A stretch of 64,000 nucleotides of DNA from Zobellella iuensis (GCF_016746085.1 NZ_JAERTZ010000018.1:62001-126000), one strand, 5' to 3'. Shown: positions 16,430 to 26,083, counted from the first letter of the stretch. Numbers and translations are program-made. The notes: a model not told the origin generated them from the letters alone.

Positions 16430-17109
16430 GGAGGTACCTTATTCAGTTCGGGCAGGGACACCACCCGGGAAAACAGCGGCTCCAGATAGGGATCATGGCT
16501 GACGAACACCAGGGTGCTGCCCTGCAGGTTGCACTCGTTGAACAGCAGCTCGATAAAGGCGGCCCTGTTGTCGGTGTCCAGCGCCGAGGTGGGCTCGTCG
16601 GCGATCACCAGCTCGGGGCGGCCGATCAGCGCCCGGGCCGCGGCCACCCGCTGCTGCTGGCCGATGCTTAAACTGTGCACCGGCTGCTGCCACAGGCTGG
16701 CGGGCAGTTGCAGCTCGGCCAGCAGCCGCTCGGCCTCTTCCCGGGCCGGGGCCTGCAACCGGTCGCGCTTGTGGCGGGAGAAAATCAGCGCCGAGGTCAC
16801 GTTTTCCAGCACCGACAGGAAGGGCAGCAGGTTGAACTGCTGGAAGATATAGCCCAGGTGATCGGCCCGGAAGCGATCCCGGGCCCGGCCCGACAGCTGC
16901 GCCAGATCCTGGCCCAGCACCTCGAGCCGGCCCTGGCTGGCCCGCTGGATGCCGGCCAGCAGGCCGAGCAGGGTGCTCTTGCCGCTGCCGCTGGGGCCCT
17001 TGATAAAGACGCGCTCGCCGGCGGCCAGCTCGAGCCGCTCGATATGCAGCAGCTCGGGCTGGCCGGGCCAGGAAAAGCGCAGGTTTTCCATGGAGATCAG
17101 AGCAGTCAT
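16423..17109 (-). CDS. ABC transporter ATP-binding protein (LolD/MacB type)
   Basis: A 228-residue ATPase with Walker A GPSGSGKST at about residues 38-46, Q-loop FQQFNLLP, signature LSIGQQQRVAAARAL, Walker B LVIADEPTSALD and switch SHD. It partners the downstream FtsX-like permease. The signature reads LSIGQ in place of the commoner LSGGQ, which is tolerated in this subfamily. It lies 3 bp after the DUF2796 gene. Confidence 0.92.
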   Translation of the reverse strand: MTALISMENLRFSWPGQPELLHIERLELAAGERVFIKGPSGSGKSTLLGLLAGIQRASQGRLEVLGQDLAQLSGRARDRFRADHLGYIFQQFNLLPFLSVLENVTSALIFSRHKRDRLQAPAREEAERLLAELQLPASLWQQPVHSLSIGQQQRVAAARALIGRPELVIADEPTSALDTDNRAAFIELLFNECNLQGSTLVFVSHDPYLEPLFSRVVSLPELNKVPPC

Positions 17110-17112
17110 CTA

Positions 17113-17769
17113 TTACCAGCTGAGTTGGGTTTGTGCCGGGGTCAGGGTGGCGGCCACCTGGCCCGAAGGCAGGATACCCTGTACCTCGAGGCGATTAAAG
17201 CTCGGGAATTGCTCGAACAGGGCCACGTCGATACGGTTCAGGGCCTGGGGTTGCTCGCAGTGGTAGAAATAGTGCACCTGCACATCGCTGTGGCCATGCT
17301 CATCATGGTCATGGTCATGGTCATGGTCATGGTCATGGTCCTTATGGTCGTCGCCATGGGCGTGCTGATGATCATCATGATGGTCGTGGTCGTGGTCGTG
17401 CTTATGATCATCATGATGGTCGCGGTCATGATCGTGTTTATGATCATGGTGGTGCTCATCGTGTTCGTCCTTGACCAGCTCGACCTTCTCCAGCCGGCAG
17501 CCCGCCGCCGGGGCCAGGGTGAAGAGAGCATCGGCCTGGCGGATTTTTTCCAGGGCCGCAGTCAGCTGGGCCTTCTCGGCGTCGGTGGTGGCTTTATGCT
17601 CGAAGCCGACGATATCTGCCGCCGGGGCGGTCAGCTCCAGCACCAGATGCTGCTGCTCCAGGGCCAGGTTGAGCTGGCCAAAGCCGTGCTCATGCACACC
17701 GAGCTGGGTTTGGGCGGACAGGCCGAGGGGCAGCAGGGCCAGGGAGAGGGCAACGGGGTTGAGTTTCAT
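17113..17769 (-). CDS. zrgA: His-rich DUF2796 zinc-binding exported protein (ZrgA-like)
   Basis: A 218-residue DUF2796 protein with a signal peptide (MKLNPVALSLALLPLGLSAQ) and a central His/Asp tract of about 60 residues (EHHHDHKHDHDRDHHDDH...) flanked by conserved segments QLGVHEHGFGQLNLAL and VHYFYHCEQP. The tract is an obvious zinc-binding arm. The homologous ZrgA of Vibrio is reported as the periplasmic zinc binder of the Zur-controlled ZrgABCDE uptake system. First gene of the operon; a Zur-like palindrome overlaps its promoter. Confidence 0.85.
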   Translation of the reverse strand: MKLNPVALSLALLPLGLSAQTQLGVHEHGFGQLNLALEQQHLVLELTAPAADIVGFEHKATTDAEKAQLTAALEKIRQADALFTLAPAAGCRLEKVELVKDEHDEHHHDHKHDHDRDHHDDHKHDHDHDHHDDHQHAHGDDHKDHDHDHDHDHDHDEHGHSDVQVHYFYHCEQPQALNRIDVALFEQFPSFNRLEVQGILPSGQVAATLTPAQTQLSW

Positions 17770-17796
17770 ACGACGCTCCAGTCAGTTTGATTTGTT

Positions 17797-17808
17797 ACGT
17801 TATAACGT
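17797..17808. promoter_or_regulatory. Zur-like palindrome on the zinc operon promoter
   Basis: ACGTTATAACGT is a perfect 12-bp palindrome containing GTTATAAC, which resembles the core of proteobacterial Zur operators. It overlaps a -10 element (TATAAC on the minus strand, 17799-17804) paired with TTTACA at 17823-17828 (18-bp spacer). The position is ideal for zinc-dependent repression. Assignment to Zur is inferred from the operon content. Confidence 0.6.
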
Positions 17809-17869
17809 TTTTAGTGTCGCTCTGTAAAGGCCGGCCCGGGGGTTCCGCCTCCGGCCGCCGTCCTGAACG

Positions 17870-18754
17870 TTAACATGGGCCCCGGGGCTGCTCCCGGATA
17901 AAGTCGATAAAGGCCTGCTCGGCCCGGGACAATCGCCGGTCGTCCGGCCAGGCCAGGCAGAGGTCGAGGAAGTAGGGCTCGCGGAAGGAGACGGCGAACA
18001 GCTCGGGATCGTCCTTGACGGCCATGCGCAGGAAGGTGGTGATGGCAAAGCCCTGGCGGACCACCGCCTTCAGCAGCGGGATCAGGTTGCTTTCGAAGCC
18101 GATGCGGGGGCTGATGCCGGCCCGGCGGGCCACCTCCTCGATATACTCCCGGTGGAAGAAGCCGTGGCGGAACAGCGCCAGCTCCTGGCGCAGAAAGTCC
18201 TCGATGGCCATGCTGGGCTGGTGGCGGGCCGGGTGCTCCGCCGGTACCACCGCCACCATTTCCTCCCGCAGCAGGGGCAGGCCGGTGAGCCCGGCCGGCA
18301 GCGAGGGGGTGAGCACTATGCCGAGGCCGAGTTTTCCCTGGCACAGGCGTCCGAGCAGATCCTGGGTGCCCGCGTCTTCCACCCGCACCGACAGCCCCGG
18401 GTAGCGATGCTTGAACGCCATCAGCAAGGGCGGGAAGTAAAAGGAGCCGAGCATGCTGGGAATGCCGATACAGACCTCACCGCTGTTCAGGTCGTGCAAG
18501 GCCGCCATGTCCTGCTCGGCCAGCCGCAGGGCGCCGAGGATACGCTCGGCGTGCTGGTAAAGCCGCTCGCCTTCGGCGGTCAAATGCATGCGCCCCTGCC
18601 GGCGGTCGAACAGGACGATGCCGAGCTGTTGCTCCAGCTTCTTGATGGTCATGGTCACGGCGGGCTGGGCCAGGCGCAGTTGTTCGGCGGCCCGGGTGAT
18701 ACTGCCTTCCCGGGCCACGGCGGCGAACTGGCGCAGCCACTTGGTCTCAAGCAT
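17870..18754 (-). CDS. LysR family transcriptional regulator
   Basis: A 294-residue LysR protein with the N-terminal helix-turn-helix (LRQFAAVAREGSITRAAEQLRLAQPAVTMTIKKLE) and a C-terminal effector domain. The likely start is ATG 18754, as the open frame three codons upstream begins with TTG. It is divergent from the MFS transporter gene with under 90 bp between the starts. This is the classic LysR arrangement, so it probably controls that exporter. The inducer is unknown. Confidence 0.9.
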   Translation of the reverse strand: MLETKWLRQFAAVAREGSITRAAEQLRLAQPAVTMTIKKLEQQLGIVLFDRRQGRMHLTAEGERLYQHAERILGALRLAEQDMAALHDLNSGEVCIGIPSMLGSFYFPPLLMAFKHRYPGLSVRVEDAGTQDLLGRLCQGKLGLGIVLTPSLPAGLTGLPLLREEMVAVVPAEHPARHQPSMAIEDFLRQELALFRHGFFHREYIEEVARRAGISPRIGFESNLIPLLKAVVRQGFAITTFLRMAVKDDPELFAVSFREPYFLDLCLAWPDDRRLSRAEQAFIDFIREQPRGPC

Positions 18755-18774
18755 AACGTTCAATTATTTTTTCT

Positions 18775-18798
18775 ATAAATTATATATATTTCATTTAT
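18775..18798. promoter_or_regulatory. candidate LysR operator
   Basis: ATAAAT (18775-18780) and ATTTAT (18793-18798) form an inverted repeat in the very AT-rich gap between the LysR and MFS genes. It fits the loose T-N11-A type of LysR sites. Visual match only. Confidence 0.4.
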
Positions 18799-18842
18799 GC
18801 ATTGGCGGGCGCTAAGGTCAAGGCTGTGATCCCGGAGGCCCC

Positions 18843-20033
18843 ATGATAGACCTGAAAACCCCGCTCTGGTGGCGTGCCACCCTGGCCCTCGGCCTGGGCT
18901 CCATGCTGGTATTCGTCAACCTCTACCTGACCCAGCCGTTGTTGCCGCTGCTGGCCCGGGACTTCGAGCTGTCGGCGCTGAGCGCCAGCTGGGCGTTGTC
19001 GGTATCGACCCTGGGGCTGGCCGCCGGCCTGTTGTTCTGGGCCCGGGTGGCCGACCGCCTTGGCCGCAAGCCGGTGATGCTGGGCTGCCTGCTGGTGGCC
19101 ATCCTGCTCAGCCTGCTGATTGCCCTGGTGCCCGGCTTTACCGCCTTGGTGGTATTGCGGGCCCTGCAGGGCTTCTTCCTGGCCGGGCTGCCGGCCACGG
19201 CGGTGGCCTACATGGGGGAAGAGTTCACGCCCAAGGCGCTGGTGACCAGCATCGGCATCTATATTGCCGCCAATTCCGTCGGGGGCATCGCCGGGCGGGT
19301 ACTGGGCGGGCTGATCGCCCAGTGGGCGGGAGGCTGGCAGGCCAGCTTCCTGATCCTCGGCGGGCTCAGCCTGCTGCTGTGGCTGCCGCTGCTGAAGCTG
19401 CTGCCCCGCTCCCGGCAGTTCGTGCCGGCGGCCAGGGGGGAGGGCGCCAGCGCCCTGCTCGGGCATGTGCGCAATCCCCTGCTGTGGCCGGTGTATCTGG
19501 TGGGCGGGCTCAACTTTATGGTGTTTCTCAACCAGTACACCTATGTGGCCTTTTACCTGGCGGCGCCCCCCATCAGTCTGGCGCCGGCGGCCCTGGGGCT
19601 GTTGTTCCTGACCTACCTGACCGGTACCTTCGCCTCCGGCATCAGCGGCTGGCTTATCCACCGCTTCGGCCTGTGCCAGACCCTGCTGCTGGCCATCGCC
19701 ATCATGGCGGTGGGCAACCTGGGGTTGCTCAGCCAGCGGTTGCCGCTGATCCTGCTGGCGCTGCTGGTGGACAGCTTCGCCTTTTTCCTGGCCCACGCCT
19801 GTGCCAGCAGCTGGGTGGGGCGTAGCGTACGGCAGCACCGGGCGCTGGCCTCGTCGCTTTACCTGGTGTTTTACTACCTGGGGGCCAGCCTGGGCGGGCT
19901 TTATCTCTACCCGTTCTGGGAAGGGGCGGGCCTGCCCGGCGTGGCGATGGGCATGATGCTGGTGCTGGTGGTGACGGCGGGGCTTAGCCTGCGGCTGTGG
20001 CGCCTGGAGCGGCGGGTGCCGGTCAGCACCTGA
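18843..20033 (+). CDS. MFS transporter (YnfM-like)
   Basis: A 396-residue, 12-segment major facilitator. The loop 2-3 motif is RVADRLGRKPVMLG, and motif C-like glycines occur in IAANSVGGIAGRVLGGLIAQWAG. The latter resembles the YnfM/arabinose-efflux branch of drug-H+ antiporters. GGAGG precedes the ATG. The gene ends in an 11-bp convergent overlap with yecM. Likely an exporter controlled by the divergent LysR protein; substrate unknown. Confidence 0.88.
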   Translation: MIDLKTPLWWRATLALGLGSMLVFVNLYLTQPLLPLLARDFELSALSASWALSVSTLGLAAGLLFWARVADRLGRKPVMLGCLLVAILLSLLIALVPGFTALVVLRALQGFFLAGLPATAVAYMGEEFTPKALVTSIGIYIAANSVGGIAGRVLGGLIAQWAGGWQASFLILGGLSLLLWLPLLKLLPRSRQFVPAARGEGASALLGHVRNPLLWPVYLVGGLNFMVFLNQYTYVAFYLAAPPISLAPAALGLLFLTYLTGTFASGISGWLIHRFGLCQTLLLAIAIMAVGNLGLLSQRLPLILLALLVDSFAFFLAHACASSWVGRSVRQHRALASSLYLVFYYLGASLGGLYLYPFWEGAGLPGVAMGMMLVLVVTAGLSLRLWRLERRVPVST

Positions 20034-20565
20034 AGTAGTCCGCGGGTACCGGCACCACCTCATTCCGGGCGATTTCCGCGGCTATGGTGTCCGCCAGGCT
20101 CTGCAGGTGGAATTTGAGCTGGTAGGGGGCCAGGGCCAGGGTCAGCTCCGGCGGATGCTGGGCCAGCCCCCTGGTATCAAACGGCACGGCCGGATAGTCA
20201 CGCAGCAATTGCTCCAGCTCGGGCACTACTATCTCCCCGTGCTCCAGGCCGTGCAGATGGGTTTTGCCCGGCTTGGGCGCGGCCAGCTCCAGGCAGGGGA
20301 CGGGGCCGAAAGGGCCTGCCAGCGGCTGGTGCAGCCGGAAGGTGATAATGGGCCGGCCGGCAATCATGCCCTCCACCAGGCAATCGCCCTCCGTCGCCAG
20401 GGCTTGGCGCAGTTCAAGGTACTGGTCGTTACTCTCGGCCCGGTAGCAGATATGGTCCATGGGACCCAGAGCGAGGGGCAGGCCATGCTCTTGCAGGCCC
20501 CGGGCCAGTTGCTCGAAGAAGGGGCGGGGATCGCCCAGTAGCTGTTTCAGCATCGGGGTTACCAT
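20023..20565 (-). CDS. yecM: YecM-like VOC-fold protein
   Basis: A 180-residue protein with YecM features: LGPMDHICYRAESNDQYLELR near the N-terminus and GRPIITFRLHQPL and CLELAAPKPGKTHLHGLEHGEIV in the middle. The fold is of the glyoxalase/VOC type with candidate metal ligands (the His of DHICYR and the Glu of LEHGEIV). No enzymatic activity is established. Its ATG overlaps the stop of the upstream coiled-coil gene by 7 bp (AAATGGTAA), so translation is likely coupled. Confidence 0.85.
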   Translation of the reverse strand: MVTPMLKQLLGDPRPFFEQLARGLQEHGLPLALGPMDHICYRAESNDQYLELRQALATEGDCLVEGMIAGRPIITFRLHQPLAGPFGPVPCLELAAPKPGKTHLHGLEHGEIVVPELEQLLRDYPAVPFDTRGLAQHPPELTLALAPYQLKFHLQSLADTIAAEIARNEVVPVPADYFRC

Positions 20566-21323
20566 TTGCGCTTGGGTTCGAACAGCACGTCCAGCTCGGA
20601 CTTTTCCTGTTGCTCTTCCCGCTCTTTTTGCTCCTGCTCAACCCGGATCTGGCTGCTGGTAAGATCGCTCAGCCGCTGTTGCAGGACTTCTTCAACCTTC
20701 TTCAACTGCTCATCCTTATCCATGACCTGTTCCAGCACCGTCAGGCCTTTCTGAAGCATCTGCCGGGCCATGGCGTTATCACGGTTTTCGTGGGCCATGC
20801 GCGCCCGTTTGGTCAGGTTGGACAGATTGATCTTCAACTGTACCAATTCCAGCCGGCGATCTTCCTGGACAAAGGTCTGGGTGCCGAGCTTGCCCTTGTT
20901 ATGCTCGATACGGAGCACGGCCCGCAGCCGTTTCACGATTTGCAGCATATGGATGGCCTGCTGATCGGACTCCGGTGGCTTCAGGGCGGATTGCTCCATC
21001 TGGTAATGTTCTTTGACCTGCTGCAGCTGCTGCTGAATATTGACGAGGCGGGATTTGACCTGGCTGTTTTTCGGATCCTGCTGCTGCATGGTTTGCAGGC
21101 TGGATAAAATGCGCTGGTAGAGGGCCATCACCAGGGTTTTGCTGTAGGGCAACTGGCCGGCGTTCAGCAGCAGCTCATCGGCTTCGTTGATGATGTTCTT
21201 GTGCTTGAGCAGCAGGGCGCGCTTTTCGGCTTCCTGCTTTTGTCGGTATTGCTGGAGAATATTGTAAATGATGACCAGAAACAGCAGGGCGCCTATGGCT
21301 ATGAGTACCAGGGTCAGAGTCAT
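20559..21323 (-). CDS. membrane-anchored coiled-coil protein, unknown
   Basis: A 254-residue protein with one N-terminal membrane helix (LTLVLIAIGALLFLVIIYNIL) and a long helical, probably coiled-coil cytoplasmic part rich in Gln, Glu and Lys. The C-terminal third is highly charged (EQEQKEREEQQEKSELD). No catalytic motif was seen and I do not recognise the family by name. It forms a two-gene unit with yecM and is divergent from cysB. A scaffold or envelope role is a guess. Confidence 0.75.
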   Translation of the reverse strand: MTLTLVLIAIGALLFLVIIYNILQQYRQKQEAEKRALLLKHKNIINEADELLLNAGQLPYSKTLVMALYQRILSSLQTMQQQDPKNSQVKSRLVNIQQQLQQVKEHYQMEQSALKPPESDQQAIHMLQIVKRLRAVLRIEHNKGKLGTQTFVQEDRRLELVQLKINLSNLTKRARMAHENRDNAMARQMLQKGLTVLEQVMDKDEQLKKVEEVLQQRLSDLTSSQIRVEQEQKEREEQQEKSELDVLFEPKRKW

Positions 21324-21518
21324 CTGTCAGCGGCTCGCTTCGGTTACGGTGAGAGTCAGGGGGAAATGTTAACCCAGTAATAGCGCTTTGGCTAACTTCC
21401 TGCGCGTAAAGACGGCAAAACCGGCGGCAGTTCAGATGATTAGCATATTCGGTGCGGTCGCTACAGAGGATCTTTTTCCAAGGTCTGATAGTATTTAGCT
21501 AAGTCACCCTAACCCTGA

Positions 21519-22499
<981 letters not shown>

Positions 22500-22501
22500 C
22501 C

Positions 22502-22577
22502 GGAAGCTTGAGGCCGGAAGCCGGAAGCTGGAAGTGGGGCAACTTCCGGCTTCAAGCTTCAAGCTTCAAGCTTCAAG
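22502..22577. repeat. hairpin-forming region with (CTTCAAG)4
   Basis: GAAGCTTGAGGCCGGAAG near 22503 pairs imperfectly with the segment ending CTTCAAGCTTC near 22560. The right arm runs into four perfect CTTCAAG units (22550-22577). It lies between the convergent cysB and gloA stops and may act as a bidirectional terminator. The 7-bp unit length equals that of the repeat at 12322. Confidence 0.7.
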
Positions 22578-22586
22578 CATCCAGCT

Positions 22587-22994
22587 TTAGTCCCCCAGCC
22601 CTTTGCCGGCGTCTTTCTTGGCGATCAGCTCAATCTTGTAGCCGTCTGGGTCTTCCACGAAGGCGATGACGGTGGTGCCGCCCTTGACCGGGCCCGGCTC
22701 GCGGGTCACCTTGCCGCCGGCGGCGCGGATCTGCTCGCACATGCCGTAGATGTCGCCGGCTTCGATGGCGATATGGCCGTAGGCGGTGCCCAGATCATAG
22801 CGCTCGGTGCCCCAGTTGTAGGTCAGCTCCAGTACCGCTTCGTCCTTTTCCTCGCCGTAGCCGACAAAGGCCAGGGTGTACTGGTACTCGGTGTTTTCGC
22901 TGGTACGCAGCAGTTTCATGCCCATGATGTCGGTGTAAAAGGCGATGGACTTGTCCAGATTGCCGACCCGCAGCATGGTGTGCAAAATACGCAT
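22587..22994 (-). CDS. gloA: lactoylglutathione lyase (glyoxalase I)
   Basis: Encodes 135 residues, the same length as E. coli GloA, which converts the methylglyoxal-glutathione hemithioacetal to S-lactoylglutathione. The four metal ligands are present: H5, the Glu of [10 protein letters not shown], the His of AYGHIAIE and the Glu of DGYKIELI. This is the short Ni2+-type enzyme. The ATG at 22994 is taken in preference to an upstream TTG. Confidence 0.96.
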   Translation of the reverse strand: MRILHTMLRVGNLDKSIAFYTDIMGMKLLRTSENTEYQYTLAFVGYGEEKDEAVLELTYNWGTERYDLGTAYGHIAIEAGDIYGMCEQIRAAGGKVTREPGPVKGGTTVIAFVEDPDGYKIELIAKKDAGKGLGD

Positions 22995-23044
22995 AATCAA
23001 GGCTCCCAGTAGTTCAATTAAAGTTTGAAATCAGTCCGTTATGG

Positions 23045-23431
23045 TTATTCCACCATGTCCAGTATGGTGTCGATGATATCGGTAATGGTGATAAGCCCCA
23101 CCAGGCTGTTGTTGTCCAGCACCAGTATGCGGTTGAAACCGTAGCAGGTCATCAGCCGGGCCACGTGCTTGATGGCCAGATCCTGGCCCACGGCGATGGC
23201 CGGCTTGGCGCAGACATCGTAGACATTGATCAAGTCGATGTCGCCGCTTTCCGCCACTATGGTCTTGATGACGGTGGAGTAGGTGATAAGGCCGTAGGCG
23301 TCGTGCTCGCTGGCCTTGTCCACCACCAGGCATTTCACCTTGTGCCGTTTCATCAGGCTCAGGGCTTCCCGCACCTTGGCGAAGGGGGAGACGGTGATGA
23401 CCTCGGACACCATGATATCTTTTACCAGCAT
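23045..23431 (-). CDS. twin CBS-domain protein
   Basis: A 128-residue protein made only of two CBS domains (MVSEVITVSPFAKVREALSLMKRHKVKCLVV and AIAVGQDLAIKHVARLMTCYGFNRILVL). Such pairs form a Bateman module that binds adenine nucleotides or related ligands. It lies 91 bp downstream of the P-II-like gene in the same direction, so it probably senses energy state for the DUF1538 transporter. The ligand is unknown. Confidence 0.85.
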   Translation of the reverse strand: MLVKDIMVSEVITVSPFAKVREALSLMKRHKVKCLVVDKASEHDAYGLITYSTVIKTIVAESGDIDLINVYDVCAKPAIAVGQDLAIKHVARLMTCYGFNRILVLDNNSLVGLITITDIIDTILDMVE

Positions 23432-23522
23432 GAGCGTGCTCCTTGACTACCTGACCCTAATTTTGTCGTATCGACCGGGTCTGCTTAGCGATACCCGGCC
23501 GTTGTTCCGGGTGATCTTCTGT

Positions 23523-23888
23523 TTAAAAGTCGTCCTTGATAAAGCGTTCGAACTGCTCGAGCTGGGCTGCCTCTATGCCGCCCAGGTGCTCCAGGGGCAG
23601 GGTCAGCACCACGCCCTTGGAGGCGCCTTCTTCCTTGTCCTTCGGGATGATGGCAAGCTCCGCCTGAATGGCCTTCAGCACATGCAGCGACAGGTTTTTC
23701 TCCAGCACCATCAGCAGTATGCTCTGGGAGCCCTCGTAGGTGAGCCCGAAAAAGGTCTTCTTGCTGCTGGTGCCTATGCCCCGGCCGCTCATGATGGTGA
23801 CGCCGCCAGCCCCGGCCCCTTTGGCCGCATCGATGCACTCCTGCTCCAGCTCTTCCGGCACTATGGCCACCAGTAACGAAAATTTCAT
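23523..23888 (-). CDS. P-II-like signalling protein
   Basis: A 121-residue protein of the P-II superfamily (MKFSLLVAIVPEELEQECIDAAKGAGAGGVTIMSGRGIG, then a beta-strand core and a C-terminal FIKDDF). The T-loop region (GTSSKKTFFGL) is short and lacks the uridylylated Tyr context of GlnB/GlnK. This suggests a P-II-like sensor rather than a nitrogen regulator. Its ATG overlaps the DUF1538 stop as ATGA, tying it to that membrane protein much as GlnK is tied to AmtB. Confidence 0.83.
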   Translation of the reverse strand: MKFSLLVAIVPEELEQECIDAAKGAGAGGVTIMSGRGIGTSSKKTFFGLTYEGSQSILLMVLEKNLSLHVLKAIQAELAIIPKDKEEGASKGVVLTLPLEHLGGIEAAQLEQFERFIKDDF

Positions 23889-25369
23889 GAGGATGCTCTC
23901 CGGTATTTAAATAGCAGATCCGCTGCGATGGCGTAGATCATCACCGTCACTATGGGGTAGATGGAGGCGAAGGCGATAAGGCCAAAGCCGTCGATCAGCA
24001 CGTTGCGCCCCTCGATATGGCTGGCCAGGCCTATCCCTAAGGCGGTGATCAGCGGCACCGTCACCTCCGAGGTGGTGACCCCGCCCAGATCGAAGGCCAG
24101 CGCCAGTATGTTGCGCGGGCAGAACCAGATCAGCAGCAAGACCAGCAGGTAGCTGCCGATGATGAAGTGGTGGATGGAGCCGCCATCGATGATGCGGTGT
24201 ACCCCCAGGGTGATGCCCAGGGCCACCCCCAGGGCCACCACCAGGCGGATAGCCCGGGCGTTCAGCTCGCCGGGGGCGGCCTGCTCCGCCTGGTGGCCCA
24301 CGGCGATCAGTGCCGGCTCCGCCATGGTGGTGGCGAAGCCGATGGCGAAGGCGAACAGGTAGATATAGAGCACCCGGTCCTGGCCGATCAGCTGTTCGGC
24401 CATGCGGGTACCTATGGGGAAGAGGCCGAGCTTGAGACCGACCACGAAGGCGTACAGCCCCACCAGCACCAGCAGGAAGCCGAAAAACACCCGGGTCGGG
24501 TTGGACAGGGAACGCTTGAGCACCAGGTACTGGAAGAACAGCACCACCACCAGTATGGGGGTCACGTCCCGCAGCATCAGAAAGAGATCGAGAATGACAC
24601 GCAACCAAGGGGCATGGATGGCGCTGTCCTGGATGCCGCTCGCCGACAGCGGCAGGGGGGCCGTGCCCAGGCTGTAGGTGACGATGCCGTAGAGCTGTAC
24701 GCTGACCATGGGCACCATCACCGCCAGGGCCACCAGGCCGAAGCCGTCCATCAGCGGGTTGCGGCCCTTGATGGACGAGGCCAGGCCGATGCCCATGGCG
24801 GCGATCAGCGGCACCGTCACGATATTGGTGGTGACCCCGCCCGAGTCGTAGGCCAGGCCCACGATTTCGGGCGGGGCGAAGAAGGTCACCAGTACCACCA
24901 GGCTGTAGCCGCCTATCATGTACCAGTGCAGGCCCTGGCCGAGGATGATGCGCAGCACCCCGGCGGCCATCACCAGGCCCACCGACAGGGCCACGATCAG
25001 GCGCAGGGTCAGGGCCTGGATGCGGCCCTCGCTGACCAGCTCGGCCTGGGAGGCCACCGCGATCAGCGCCGGCTCGGCGATCACCGCCGAAAAGCCCATG
25101 GCGAAGCCGAAGCAGAGCAGTATGGGCACCGAGCCCCTGCGGGCGAACTGGTTGGCCAGGCTCTTGCCGAGGGGAAAGATGCTGAGCTCCAGCCCCTGCA
25201 GGAAGAGGGCGATGCCGGCGGCCACGATAAGCAGCCCCAGGGCCATGCCGGCGGCGTCCTCCGGCCACTGGCCGAGCAGCAGCTGGAACAGCAGCACTAC
25301 CCCTATGATGGGCAGCAGGTTGTTCAGGGCATGTAAAAAGGCGCCGGCGAAGAGCCTGATGGTGTGCAA
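23885..25369 (-). CDS. DUF1538 membrane transporter, two-domain fusion
   Basis: A 494-residue inner-membrane protein with an internal duplication. GFSAVIAEPALIAVASQAE and GFATTMAEPALIAVGHQAE occur one per half, as do YDSGGVTTNIVTVPLIAAMG and FDLGGVTTSEVTVPLITALG. Each half is one DUF1538 domain. DUF1538 pairs (UmpA/UmpB) have been reported, to my recollection, as a Na+(Li+,K+)/H+ antiporter in Halomonas; here the two are fused. Translation starts at a TTG with AAGGAG six bases upstream. It heads the operon with P-II and CBS genes. Confidence 0.82.
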   Translation of the reverse strand: MHTIRLFAGAFLHALNNLLPIIGVVLLFQLLLGQWPEDAAGMALGLLIVAAGIALFLQGLELSIFPLGKSLANQFARRGSVPILLCFGFAMGFSAVIAEPALIAVASQAELVSEGRIQALTLRLIVALSVGLVMAAGVLRIILGQGLHWYMIGGYSLVVLVTFFAPPEIVGLAYDSGGVTTNIVTVPLIAAMGIGLASSIKGRNPLMDGFGLVALAVMVPMVSVQLYGIVTYSLGTAPLPLSASGIQDSAIHAPWLRVILDLFLMLRDVTPILVVVLFFQYLVLKRSLSNPTRVFFGFLLVLVGLYAFVVGLKLGLFPIGTRMAEQLIGQDRVLYIYLFAFAIGFATTMAEPALIAVGHQAEQAAPGELNARAIRLVVALGVALGITLGVHRIIDGGSIHHFIIGSYLLVLLLIWFCPRNILALAFDLGGVTTSEVTVPLITALGIGLASHIEGRNVLIDGFGLIAFASIYPIVTVMIYAIAADLLFKYRRASS

Positions 25370-25441
25370 GCCATGCTCCTTGGGTTACTCGGTTGAACCC
25401 CAGTCTACCCCGGACCGCGGGGGAAGGATCAAGCCCAAGGT

Positions 25442-26083
25442 TCAGGAATCGGGATATTGCTTGTCTTTATACTCGCACAAATCCTCGATGATGCAGGCGC
25501 CGCAGCGCGGCTTGCGTGCCAGGCACACATAGCGGCCATGCAGGATAAACCAGTGGTGCACGTCCAGCTTGAACTCGGCCGGCACCCATTTCAGCAGTTT
25601 CTGCTCCACCTCGTCCACGTTCTTGCCCGGGGCGAAGCGGGTGCGGTTGGCCAGGCGGAAGATATGGGTGTCCACCGCTATGGTGGGCCAGCCGAAGGCG
25701 GTGTTGAGCACCACGTTGGCGGTCTTGCGGCCGACCCCGGGCAGAGCCTCGAGGGCTTCCCGATCTTCCGGCACCTCGCCGCCGTGCTGCTCCAGCAGCA
25801 GGGTACAGGTCTTGATGACGTTCTCGGCCTTGGCATTGAACAGCCCTATGGTCTTGATGTGCTCCCTGACCCCGTTCACCCCCAGGGCCTGCATGGCGGC
25901 GGGGGTGGGGGCGGCGGCGAACAGGCCCTTGGTGGCCTTGTTGACGCTCACGTCGGTGGCCTGGGCCGAAAGCAGCACGGCGATCAGCAGCTCGAAGGGG
26001 CTGGCGTAGTTGAGCTCGGTGGTGGGCCGGGGGTTGTCCGCCCGCAGCCGCTCCAGGATTTGGCGGCGTTTTTCCATGTTCAT
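25442..26083 (-). CDS. nth: endonuclease III
   Basis: A 213-residue DNA glycosylase/AP lyase that removes oxidised pyrimidines. The helix-hairpin-helix [13 protein letters not shown] carries the catalytic Lys and VDTHIFRL carries the catalytic Asp. The [4Fe-4S] ligands are spaced C-x6-C-x2-C-x5-C near the end. The ATG at 26083 overlaps the rsxE stop as ATGA and has no ribosome site of its own, so translation depends on coupling. The frame is open far upstream over rsxE, but that part is not coding. rsx-nth order matches E. coli. Confidence 0.96.
   Translation of the reverse strand: MNMEKRRQILERLRADNPRPTTELNYASPFELLIAVLLSAQATDVSVNKATKGLFAAAPTPAAMQALGVNGVREHIKTIGLFNAKAENVIKTCTLLLEQHGGEVPEDREALEALPGVGRKTANVVLNTAFGWPTIAVDTHIFRLANRTRFAPGKNVDEVEQKLLKWVPAEFKLDVHHWFILHGRYVCLARKPRCGACIIEDLCEYKDKQYPDS

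Noticed and set aside
24167-25336. A 389-codon plus-strand frame antisense to the DUF1538 gene
   Set aside because: His/Gln/Gly-rich shadow; the minus strand has duplicated transporter motifs.
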